A stretch of DNA of 40,780 nucleotides from Hondaea fermentalgiana (lineage: Eukaryota > Sar > Bigyra > Thraustochytrida > Thraustochytriidae), in assembly GCA_014084085.1 (NCBI GenBank), contig NPFB01000012.1, forward strand, positions 149,722 through 190,501, read 5' to 3'. The notes under the pieces are model-generated. The model had not been told where the DNA came from and ran no database searches. It worked only from the letters and a program-made list of their open reading frames with translations. Both the position numbers and the translations under genes were made by a program. This document shows positions 18,238 to 26,722 of the stretch, one piece after another. Positions within the stretch are counted from its first letter, which is position 1. Each line of letters starts with the position of its first letter.

Positions 18238-19027
18238 GTTCTGCTCTCTGCTCCCTGCTCTCCGCAGCTGCACGTCCGGCGCAGTCGCCTCCCTCCTGTC
18301 GCCCTGGCGCCTTCTCGCGGGAGCGGTTCTGCGACAGCCTGCAGTGCGCGCAGGCGGACTCCGACTTCTTCCTTGGGCTCGGCTGTTCGACTTTTGCGAC
18401 TCGACTCGCGGCGCTCGCTCGCTGACGAACCGACTGCCGCGGTGGGACGCGCCGGCCCGGCTGGCCGCCCGTTCAGAGGCCGCGCCTGGCTTGCGGAAGC
18501 GCTGCGGAGGCGGCGCGGCAGCGGCAGCGGCAGCTGCAGCTGCAGCTGCAGCAGCGACCGGGGGCGGCGAGGCGATCGAAGGTTGCCGGGTTGGTGATGG
18601 AGAGATGACGAGATGAAGAAGACGAAATGAAATGCCGGGCGCTCTCAATCAGGACGGAGAAGACGAAGACTCCGAGCGCGTGGACGCGAGCGGCGGGAGC
18701 GAGGGCGAGGCCGCCGCGCCGCGTGTGGCGCGCAGGCGGCGCGGCAGGAGCGGGCTCGCGCGCGGAGGGGGAAGCAGGCGAGGAGAAAAGTCGGCCGGAG
18801 GTCGAGGCGCGGCGGCCATGCGCTGAGTCGCGAGCCGCAGGGCTGAATTGCACGTGCACGCTGTTACATGTGCGGCGGGGAAGATGAGGTCATGACACCT
18901 TCAGCTGCGACAGGTTTGTAGCTGTAGCAGCATGCAGCTCATCATCCCCGTCGATCTACCATCGACATGCGCGGCGCGGTTGCCCGCGGCTGCTTCCCGG
19001 GGAGGAGGAAACAATCGCAGAAACGCA

Positions 19028-19072
19028 CGCAGCAGCAGCAGCAGCAGCAGCAGCAGCGGCGGCGGCGGCGGC
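19028..19072. repeat. CAG then CGG trinucleotide repeat
   Basis: Uninterrupted CAG units pass directly into CGG units. A second CAG tract with an inverted CTGCTG end lies at 19149-19181 and could form a hairpin. Confidence 0.9.
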
Positions 19073-19725
19073 TGCAGACGGCAGCGGGCCATGAACGTAT
19101 GCCGAGCTGAGCAACTCTTCTGACCTCTGCTTGTAAGCGTGAGATGTTGCAGCAGCAGCAGCAGCAGCAGCTGCTGCAGCTGGACGCGCGTGAGAGTGAG
19201 TGGATGTGTGAGTGTGTGAGTGAGTAAATACGGCAGGTGACAGCGGCGAGCCGTGAGTAGCGGAGGTCCGCGCCACGTTCTGCTGCTGCTGCTGGTTTGA
19301 TGCGCTGGGAGCAGTTGAGGCGACTCCCGAGCCATGTAAACATGCGCCGAATAGATTAGGAGAAAAGACCAGGACCTACTTACTCCATATCCGCAGCCGC
19401 TGCCGAGCAGACCAAAGATTCGCACGTGACAGCGACTGCGACAGCGACCGCGCCAGCGACTGCGAGGCACGCATGCGCAGAATCAGAAAAGTGACGTCGT
19501 TGCGCTTGTGGTGATGGTATCAAAAAGATCTTGCTTGCTTGCTTTGCTTGCTTGTGGACTCTGTGAGTCGCACTGCAGCCTTCACACCCGGAAGCACGGA
19601 GTTCTAGGTATAGGCCTTGGCCAAAAGGAAATCTTGCGATCGAAAATGACATAATAATTATTGACTTTGCGCCCTGGAGCTGCTTGGTTTGCCGAAACAA
19701 GAGGGTATATACGTTCGGGCAACCA

Positions 19726-20745
19726 TCACAGGTGAGCCTTTGCTTGCGACGAGCGCTCAATCACGGACGACTTGGCGTCAAGCCATGAGAGCAAGGCCTT
19801 GTTGCAAGCCTCCGGGCGCTCTTGGAGAACCCAATGACCAGCGTCGGGAACATTATGCTGCGTCAAATCATCAATCCACTTGGGCATGTGCTTGGTCATG
19901 GAGGGAGGCAGTGTAGCGTCGCGACCGGCCGTGACCATGAGGCAAGGCACGTTGACCTTTTTCCCCTCGGTGGATGCATTCCAGACCCAGTTACGCTCCA
20001 CATTACGGTACCAAGAGAGCATACCAAAGAATCCAGAACGAGCAAATGATTGCGTGTACTCATGCTCCTCGGCCTCGGAAAGCATTTCGCTACGTGGAAC
20101 AGTGGCAGGGTAGTTGGCCAGCGCGCCACCATCCTGCGTGGGACGCCAAGGCTTGGTCGCAAATTCGCCGGTGGCAGCAATGTCCGCTTGCGAGGTCCCA
20201 CGAATCATGCAGCGCACAGCCCGGCCGTAGTCGCTCTCAAACTCTTGCTCGGCCTCTGCACGCTGGAACCAAATCTGATAATTAAAGCGGGAGTTCTCGT
20301 TCGCTTTGACGCGAGGCCAAGGGTTGTCGGGCTTCCACGGAAAGAACGGCGTGCAAAAGGCTGCGAGACCGAGGATGCGCTCCGGGTAGTGCAGAGCAAA
20401 GTTCCACACGCAGGTTCCGCCCCAGTCGTGGCCCACAATGACAATTTTGTCAATGAAGAGGGTGTCGAGGAGCGCTTCAATGTCCTTGCAGATTTCTTCC
20501 ATTGCGTACGCTTCGATCTCGCGCGGCACACTTGTCGCGCCGTAGCCGCGCATATCGGGGACGAGCACGCGGTATCCCGCCTCGGCGAGCGCCGGGATCT
20601 GCTTGCGGTACCCGAACCATGCATCGGGAAACCCATGCACGCACAGAACGGTTGCGCGGACACGCTGCGTTTGCGGCGGCAGAGCCTCCACGTAGTGCAT
20701 GTCCACGCCCGTGCGCAGCGGTGCCATCTGGTGAACGGCGCGCAT
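19726..20745 (-). CDS. Soluble epoxide hydrolase-type alpha/beta hydrolase, possibly peroxisomal
   Basis: 339 residues, close to the usual size of single-domain epoxide hydrolases, which open epoxides to diols through an enzyme ester. The core signatures are complete: oxyanion-hole HGFPDAW (37-43); nucleophile elbow GHDWGG with Asp107; PDMRGYGAT (63-71); cap-domain tyrosines at 156 and 230, which normally bind the epoxide oxygen; catalytic acid Asp276 in GRDATLP; and His304 in GHWVLQERPE. This favours an epoxide hydrolase over a haloalkane dehalogenase, which uses Trp in the cap. The last three residues are Ala-His-Leu, which fits the broad PTS1 pattern (S/A/C)(K/R/H)(L/M), so peroxisomal import is possible. 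Substrate is unknown; fatty acid epoxides would be a natural candidate. It has the same strand as the V-ATPase E gene, 551 bp away. Confidence 0.92.
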   Translation of the reverse strand: MRAVHQMAPLRTGVDMHYVEALPPQTQRVRATVLCVHGFPDAWFGYRKQIPALAEAGYRVLVPDMRGYGATSVPREIEAYAMEEICKDIEALLDTLFIDKIVIVGHDWGGTCVWNFALHYPERILGLAAFCTPFFPWKPDNPWPRVKANENSRFNYQIWFQRAEAEQEFESDYGRAVRCMIRGTSQADIAATGEFATKPWRPTQDGGALANYPATVPRSEMLSEAEEHEYTQSFARSGFFGMLSWYRNVERNWVWNASTEGKKVNVPCLMVTAGRDATLPPSMTKHMPKWIDDLTQHNVPDAGHWVLQERPEACNKALLSWLDAKSSVIERSSQAKAHL

Positions 20746-21296
20746 CCTGCCAAGCTCGAGAGACCTGTCGACTTTTCAAGTTGGTTTGGGTTTTGGTTTC
20801 TGGGTCTTCAATCGCTCGTCGGACGGACTGATCAAGACAGAAGCGCGATTGAGGACGACAAAGTCAAGGACGCGGCTTTGATGCGCTACGGCGCGTTTCT
20901 CGCTCGTTCAATTTGCCCAGCCCCTCACTGTTATAGCACTTGCAAAGCGACGCGCGGAGAGGATCTTTTTTGGCGGGTCTGCATGACGTCATTTCACCTT
21001 GAACGTGGGCGAGACTGGCAGAAGATGCGAAAAGAAGAGGAGAAAAAAAAAAAAAACTTTGGGTGACCGGCCAGTGACAGTGCAAAGATGACAGAAACTC
21101 TAACTCGTTGTCAATCTCGAAGTAGGCTAGCTTAGGCCTGCAGCTGCAACAAGAAGGCCAGAACGTCATGGATCGGAAGCGGGTGACGATCGAGCAAGGA
21201 AAAAGAAAGGGAAAAAAAAAGGTTGGATATTCAATGAGTGAGTAGGTGAAAGAAGAGTGGAGTTAGCACAAGACACAAAGACGGTCGCTCAGACAC
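20746..21296. other. Intergenic region, epoxide hydrolase promoter and V-ATPase E 3' side
   Basis: 551 bp between two minus-strand genes. Purine-rich A runs occur at 21044-21057 and 21211-21220. No gene or named element is seen. Confidence 0.55.
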
Positions 21297-22242
21297 TTAG
21301 ACGCGAGTGCTGAAGAGGTTCTTGCGAATTTCGGGCATGAGCTCGTCGAAACCGACGGTGAGGCGGCTATCGAGGGTGTTGTCGCAAATGATGCGGCCGT
21401 TCGAGGCGAGGAGCTTGACGCCACCAGCGCAGCTCTTCTTGTTCGAGCCGTCCGAGGCCGGGGGAAGGCACTTGCCGTTCGGGTTAACCTCGAGGGTGAC
21501 CTTGGCGGTCTGGCCGGTCTCGGACTTGATGATCTCAGAGTACTTCTTGGAGGCCTCGTCCTTCGCCTTGTTGGCAATATCGACATCAGCCTCGCGCACA
21601 ATGACCTCAACCTTGGGCTCGTTGAGCTTAATGAGACCCTGCACGATGAGGTCGCGAAGCATGGACTGGTACTTGGCCTTGTCATTGGTCACGCTGCCAA
21701 GAGCCTTGATGCACGAGGCCTTGACCTGATCGAGAAGCTCCTCACGGGCGACCATCTTCTTGACGCGGAACTGCGCCTCGGCGCGGGACACCTTGATGCG
21801 CTGCTGGATCTTGAGCTGCGCATGGGTTCAGCGGGTGCAGGTACGAAAAATCGAAAGAGAAGGAAAGGGGGTTAGTCAGTCAGTCCACTCTGCACGCATT
21901 CCAAGTTGTACTTTTCGAGGTATTTCTGGAGATAATGCCTTCTCTCGCGACCCATACGTTTCTTCTACTGGCGAGATCATACAAGATCTTGCTTGCCCAG
22001 CCAACCTTCTCACTCAGTCCCTCCCTCTATCACACCGGGTTTGTCGATTCACGTACGTGCTTCTCCTTCTCCTTGACCTCCTTCATGATCTTGCCCTTGG
22101 CCTTCTGCACGGTCATCTGTTTCTCGAGGTTCGAGTCATGGGCCGTCTGCAGGTGGATCTCGTTCACCTTCTCCTTGGCCTCCTGGATAATGAAGTCGCA
22201 CATCTGCTGGATCTGCGCATCGCGCTGGCCTGAGGACTCCAT
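21297..22242 (-). CDS. V-type H+-ATPase subunit E, one intron
   Basis: Subunit E forms the peripheral stalk (with G) that holds the V1 head of the vacuolar proton pump. Two exons are needed. Exon 1, 22242-22057, encodes 62 residues from the ATG (MESSGQRDAQI). Exon 2, 21815-21297, begins LKIQQRIKVSRAEAQ and ends at TAA. The 241-nt intron (22056-21816) starts GTACGT and ends GCGCAG, both in phase 0. The spliced protein has 234 residues, the normal length of subunit E. The N-terminal half is a charged helix (QTAHDSNLEKQMTVQKAKGK); the C-terminal half is globular, with GGVKLLASNGRIICDNTLDSRL, the well-conserved subunit E core, near the end. Repeats of TCTGCG and CTG begin 9 bp upstream of the ATG. 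It supplies the proton gradient used by the Ca2+/H+ exchanger. Confidence 0.94.
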
Positions 22243-23090
22243 CGTGTCTGCCTGTCTGTCTGCGTCTGCGTCTGCGTCTGCTGCTGCTGTGCTGCTGCTG
22301 CTGCTGTGCTGCGCTGCGCTGCGCGCCGTCAGTCCTCGCTCGCCGCCCGTGCCCGACTTGGGACATTCCCTTCCCTTCCCTTCCCTTCCATTCTTCGCCG
22401 CGGCCGCCCAGTCGCAGCCTCTCCCCCTAGTATCTCCCTAGTCATCTCCCGCCTGCCGCCAGGCCCGCCTTCCCGCGCACGCCGCGCTCGCTCGCTCGCC
22501 CGCTCGCGCGCCGTCGCCGCACAGCCTCGCCGCGCGCGCTCGCGTCTCGCGTCTGCCGCTCTTCTGCTTCGCTCTCCCTCCCTCTTTTTGTTTTCCTTCT
22601 TTTTTCCTTCTTTCCTTCTTTCTTACTTACTTGCTTACTTTCTTTCTTTCGCTGCCAGAGAGATGCACTTGCGGCGGCCTTTGTGGCACTTGGCGCCGCA
22701 CGCGGCGCAAGTGAGTTATACCGCGCAAGTGCGCACGTGCCCTTTTAGGTGCCTTGCTTGCTTGCTTGCTTGTTTTCAAGTTGGCGTGGCCGGTGGGAAA
22801 GGGTTCCTCTCTGTTGGCGAGTGAGTGCACACCGCCAATTTTGGACTTGGTTTGCTGGCAGGCTCAAGTGGGCTTGTTGGAGCAGACTTGCTTGAAAGAG
22901 GCGAGCAGTGACTTGCTTTATGACTCTCTGGTCTTGACTTTGTTTGCAGCACAGCACGGCCCCAGAGCTTGAGAGGGTTGGTTAGGAAATGTACTGTAAG
23001 AAAGGAGGGTTGGTTCTATAAATATCGGCCAAACTGCTGATAACTCCGTCGGCATTGCACTCGTTATCAAGTATCAGTCACAAGATTCAT
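22243..23090. other. Repeat-rich intergenic region, V-ATPase E promoter
   Basis: 848 bp. It contains the TCTG/GCTGCT tract (22251-22323), CCCTT units (22370-22392), a C/T-rich stretch (22560-22650) and a short CTTG tract (22753-22772). The remainder is the 3' side of the Lys-rich gene. No gene recognised. Confidence 0.55.
22251..22323. repeat. TCTG, TGCGTC and GCTGCT repeats just upstream of V-ATPase E
   Basis: Successive short tandem units beginning 9 bp from the ATG, hence probably inside the 5' UTR. Confidence 0.85.
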
Positions 23091-24590
23091 TCAGTCGTCG
23101 CTGTCATCATCATCATCATCATCGTCGTCGTCGTCGTCATCATCCTCTTCATCATCGTCGTCGTCGTCGTCGTCGTCCTCATTAGCCGCCATAGCGGCTT
23201 CTCCCGCTCCAGAGCCTTTCCCACTCGTCGTAGATGTCGAAGACGCGGGACGTGACTGCGCAGCAAGCGCACGCGCCGCCGCAGTCTCTTCGCGAATACG
23301 CCGCAAATTCGTCTGGGCTCGCAAGGCTATAATGTAAAGCTCCGCAGCGGGTGGCCAAAAACGCTCCGAAACCTGCATGGCGATCTCTGCTTGCTGAGCA
23401 CACGACGAGAACTCATAAGAGTGCAGTAGTCGGTTTGCAAGGGCCACGCGATATACTTTGTCCTTTGGGAGAAGCGCAACACTTCGTTCCAGGTACATGA
23501 TGGCTTCGCGGGAACTCAACGCGTGCGTTGCCATTTCCGAAAATGTCTCCGCATGCGGTAGCTGGATCAAACGCCGTTCTTCCGCCTCGTCTTCCGGTGC
23601 CTCTGAGGCAAGCTCTTCAAGCCGTATTCGAAGGGCACTTGAGGCAATGCAGCGGAAATCAAGGTCGCTCACAGCCTGACTCACCGATTCACTCTCGGCC
23701 TTGTATGCCTGAACCGCTCGATGCACCGTCAAGGGTTTAAGCATGACTGCAATCGGATGCGATGAGCGTTTGTAAGCGATCCCAGCTCTGGCGTCGTCCA
23801 GCCAATGATTTTCCATTTCGCGCATGTATGCGAGCGCCTTTTCTGCGCCAAGGAGCTCGTCAAAGACGTACTCAAAGATCAGAGGCTCGGAACCGTCACG
23901 CTCGCTCTGAAGGAGCTCAAAGGTTGCAAGAGCTTGCTGATCGAGGTGCTGCATTTGCTGTGCTGCAAAGCAAAGCTCGCGAAAACTCTCGAATGACAGC
24001 AAGTCATCGCTTGTGCTCGACTTGAGCTGCTTACTTGCGTCGTGAAAGATTCGAGGCTCCAACAAGGGCATGAGAATGGGCGTCTTTCGCACATAGGCCA
24101 GCGCCTTTTTGTTACGTTTCAGTGCTCGCCGAATCTCTTGCAAAGACATGCTCCCCGCACGCTCTACATCCATGAGATCGAAGAGAGCTCGCATGCTTAC
24201 CTCGGGTGTTACTTTTTTGTTGGGTTTTTCTTCCTTTTTGTCGCTGCTCGCTTTTCCCTTTGAGGTTTTCTTGGGGGATGAGGATGATGAGGAACCATCC
24301 TTTTTGGACTTTTTCGACGACGGAGTCTTGGGCGTCTTGGGAGTCTTGGCCGATTTGGGTGTTTTGCTTGATTTGGCCGCGGCAGACTTGGGCCGGGACG
24401 ATGCTGACGATTTGGGTCTCGATGAGGACGTTTTTGTCTTTACCGAAGTTGATCCCGAGCTGGCAGAAGCGTCTTTTTTCGTCTTGGAGGACGCCGCTCG
24501 CTTTTCCTCAGCTTGTTCGCCACGCACGGTCGCCTTTTTCACTTTCTTCTTCTTCTCCTTGTCCTTGTCCTTCTCACTTGTCACCGCCAT
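23091..24590 (-). CDS. Protein with Lys/Ser-rich head, EF-hand-like segment and Asp-rich tail
   Basis: 499 residues from the ATG at 24590 (context CACCAAGATGGCG). Residues 1-125 are Lys/Ser/Thr/Pro-rich, with KTPK-type repeats near 76-90, resembling histone-H1-like or microtubule-binding tails. Residues 141-152 (DVERAGSMSLQE) fit an EF-hand loop, with Gly at position 6 and Glu at 12 but Ala at position 5, so calcium binding is uncertain. The middle (about 155-450) is helical and contains the related strings KALAYVRK and KALAYMRE. Near 395-440 is a stretch resembling a TPR-type helix pair. The last ~29 residues are almost all Asp and Glu. No named family is recognised. The combination of a basic head and an acidic tail suggests a chromatin, nucleolar or ciliary scaffold, without proof. 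It is divergent from the thiolase-like gene. Confidence 0.72.
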   Translation of the reverse strand: MAVTSEKDKDKEKKKKVKKATVRGEQAEEKRAASSKTKKDASASSGSTSVKTKTSSSRPKSSASSRPKSAAAKSSKTPKSAKTPKTPKTPSSKKSKKDGSSSSSSPKKTSKGKASSDKKEEKPNKKVTPEVSMRALFDLMDVERAGSMSLQEIRRALKRNKKALAYVRKTPILMPLLEPRIFHDASKQLKSSTSDDLLSFESFRELCFAAQQMQHLDQQALATFELLQSERDGSEPLIFEYVFDELLGAEKALAYMREMENHWLDDARAGIAYKRSSHPIAVMLKPLTVHRAVQAYKAESESVSQAVSDLDFRCIASSALRIRLEELASEAPEDEAEERRLIQLPHAETFSEMATHALSSREAIMYLERSVALLPKDKVYRVALANRLLHSYEFSSCAQQAEIAMQVSERFWPPAAELYIIALRAQTNLRRIREETAAARALAAQSRPASSTSTTSGKGSGAGEAAMAANEDDDDDDDDDEEDDDDDDDDDDDDDDSDD

Positions 24591-25304
24591 CTTGGTGGGA
24601 TGGTTCCGGTTCAAGGACCCTCTCGATGGCTTTGCACGTCGCCGTCGATTTCGCTCGAGACCCACGCGCTGGTCTTGCTGGGCCTCGCCCGCGCGCTGTG
24701 TCTGTCCGTTGAGAGGGAATGCTTTGTATACCTATTGTGGTCATAAAAACAACGAGGTGGACATCAAAAACCACAAAGACCCACTCATGGCAAGCTGCGA
24801 GCAGTCGTTCCATCCACCGTCGTAGTTCGCTCTCTAGGCCAGACGTGTTCGCGATAAATTGGCGGATACAACAGCAACAGCTCTTGAAGAGCAAGAATCA
24901 CCACGACACCTCTTCAAGATGACGATTTTGATTCCATTCCTTCCCACAGGCACTGGCAGAAACCATCCCAATTGCTTTCGTCTCGGCGCTTGAGAAAAGT
25001 CCTCAAACTACCTCGCTCATGATCTCATTGGTCGCAGAGATTCTTGCCAACGAGCCACTCTTGACTCTGGCCTTGCTCGTTCCTTCATCGGTCCCTACGA
25101 ATGTAGTAGTAGTAGATAGATCACAAGTCGTCTTCGCACAAAGTGTCTCGGCGCGGTCAGTCCGAACGTGCATTTGTGGCACGAGGCAGCAGGGCGTGGC
25201 CCACCGCGCGCAAAGCCGCATCGACCAAGAGGGACGCATCGACAAAGAGGACGGGACGCGTCGCAGAAGAGCAGCGGTGGGACCCTCGCGCAAGGCAACG
25301 GACG
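24591..25304. promoter_or_regulatory. Divergent promoter region, Lys-rich protein / thiolase-like protein
   Basis: 714 bp between two start codons. The only structure noted is a TAG/GTAGTAG stretch near 25102-25118. The open frames entering from both sides lack ATG codons near the genes. Nothing else is seen. Confidence 0.55.
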
Positions 25305-26561
25305 ATGCCTCGTCTCGCGCAGACGGTGCGCGTGGTAGGATGCGGGGCGACGAAGCTTGGCAACAGGCTGGGACGGTCGGCGGGCTCGCTCATGGCCGAG
25401 GCTGTCCAGGGCGCGCTGTCTTCGGCGCGGCTAGAACTCGATGACCTCGATGGACTTATTGCCGTGCCAAGTATGAGCGACCCGCACCTTATGGAGGCAC
25501 ACTACCTCGCCACCAAGATTGGTCTCCTGCCCAAGAAAAATTTCCTTGTTCGCACCATCGACACCGGCGGCGCAGGCCCCGTCACAGCTTTGCTGGAGGG
25601 TCGCCGGATGATTGAAGCAGAGAACTGCCAGGCTGTAGTCATTGCTGCTGGCGATGCCGTCTCCTCCCTGTCCACAGAGGAGTTCTTGCGCCGCGCTGAC
25701 GCCGGCATTGGCTGCGATCGCCTCCCTTCTCCGGCCATCCCCAATGGCTACGGTCTGATCACTGACTGGCACGCCAAGACATATGGCGTTACGCGCGAAC
25801 AGCTTGCAAAGGTCCCTTGTCTCATGTCCCATCAGGCATCCAAGCATCCGCACGCCATCACGCGCCGAAGGTACACGGTTGAGGAGGTTCTCGAGTCCCC
25901 CCAAATCACGCCCCAACTCAATTTGCTCGAATGCGCTCGACGCATGGACGGTGCAGGGGCCATCATTGTGGCGTCATCGCGCTTTCTGGAGAAACGTGGT
26001 TTGCTCAACAAGGGCAATCACGGCAACGGTGATGTCGTCATTCTCTCTGGCGGCGAGGCCTCCGGACCGCTCTCGCCGCCTGTTGTCATTGATGAAACCA
26101 TGTTCAGCTGCGAGCAGGCAGCACAATCAGCATACTATGAGGCTCAAGTTCGGCCGGACGAGATTGACTTTTTTGGACTTTATGACTGTTTTCCTATTTG
26201 CTTTTTGCGCGCGATTGAGGCGGTCGGCATCTGCCCCAAAGGCCAAGGCGGCCGATGGATCGACGAACAATATGAGCGCATTCTCGCTGACGAAAACTAC
26301 GTTCTTCCTGTCAATACGCATGGCGGACTCTTGTCCTTTGGAGCTCCATGGGAAGCGCCTGCAATTTTTGCTGTCATCGAAGCCGTCCGCCAGCTCAATG
26401 GGGTCGCTGGTGCTCAGCAGGTTGCCGAGGATTGCCGTCGCGCACTGGTGTACGGAAACGGTGGCATTTTTAGCTCTTCGGCCGTTGCGATTCTTTCCAA
26501 GCCTATTCAGTTCAACAAAACGCAGGCAGCTGCTGGAGTTGCCTCGAGTCCCAAGCTGTAG
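25305..26561 (+). CDS. Thiolase-fold protein (SCP-x/lipid-transfer thiolase-like) lacking catalytic cysteines
   Basis: 418 residues from the ATG at 25305; the length and plan match the SCP-x-like branch of thiolases. Features: VVGCGATKLGNRLGRS near the start; the nucleophile loop reads IDTGGAGPVTALLEG (about 85-99), where a true thiolase has Cys; YDCFP (293-297); NTHGGLLSFGAPW (337-349), which keeps the catalytic His; and YGNGGIFSSSAVAIL (383-397), where thiolases have a CxG cysteine. Both cysteines are thus missing. Homologues of this type in actinobacteria include the steroid side-chain aldolases (Ltp2), which replace the cysteines by tyrosines and work with DUF35 partners. No DUF35 gene is nearby. 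It ends PKL, a weak PTS1-like tripeptide, as SCP-x is peroxisomal. Activity (carbon-carbon cleavage or acyl-CoA binding) is unknown. Four in-frame stops follow in a row. Confidence 0.88.
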   Translation: MPRLAQTVRVVGCGATKLGNRLGRSAGSLMAEAVQGALSSARLELDDLDGLIAVPSMSDPHLMEAHYLATKIGLLPKKNFLVRTIDTGGAGPVTALLEGRRMIEAENCQAVVIAAGDAVSSLSTEEFLRRADAGIGCDRLPSPAIPNGYGLITDWHAKTYGVTREQLAKVPCLMSHQASKHPHAITRRRYTVEEVLESPQITPQLNLLECARRMDGAGAIIVASSRFLEKRGLLNKGNHGNGDVVILSGGEASGPLSPPVVIDETMFSCEQAAQSAYYEAQVRPDEIDFFGLYDCFPICFLRAIEAVGICPKGQGGRWIDEQYERILADENYVLPVNTHGGLLSFGAPWEAPAIFAVIEAVRQLNGVAGAQQVAEDCRRALVYGNGGIFSSSAVAILSKPIQFNKTQAAAGVASSPKL

Positions 26562-26722
26562 TAGTAGTAAATGCCTCAAAAGTCGTACCTCGAGTTGCCT
26601 TGCATTATGCCCTGTTTTCTCTAGCGCTAGCGCTTGCGATGCTCTTTTTCCCACTTGTAAGAAAGTGATGAGACCAAGATTACTTTGGCGCCACATTTGG
26701 TTCGATATCAGTCAGCCAGTCA

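Larger units (their letters stand above)
18066..19725. other. Repeat-rich 1.66-kb intergenic region
   Basis: This is the promoter side of the Na+/H+ exchanger and the 3' side of the epoxide hydrolase. It contains (AAGC)n, (TCTCG)n, GCAGCT, CAG/CGG and AAGC tracts. No convincing gene was found. A 64-codon ATG frame at 18632-18826 is Gly/Arg/Glu-rich and was not accepted. Confidence 0.6.

Noticed and set aside
18632..18826. 64-codon ATG frame with an acidic start
   Set aside because: Very Gly/Arg/Ala-rich, in repeat-rich GC DNA, with no recognisable domain; it is likely chance.
19149..19181. CAG tract read as a polyglutamine or polyserine gene
   Set aside because: No ATG frame with a plausible protein includes it; it is a non-coding microsatellite.
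20050..21066. 338-codon plus-strand frame opposite the epoxide hydrolase
   Set aside because: Antisense shadow of a complete hydrolase gene; it ends in a poly-Lys run from an A tract.
23017..23024. TATAAATA on the plus strand
   Set aside because: It lies 3' of the minus-strand Lys-rich gene with no plus-strand gene start for over 2 kb, so it is unlikely to be a promoter.
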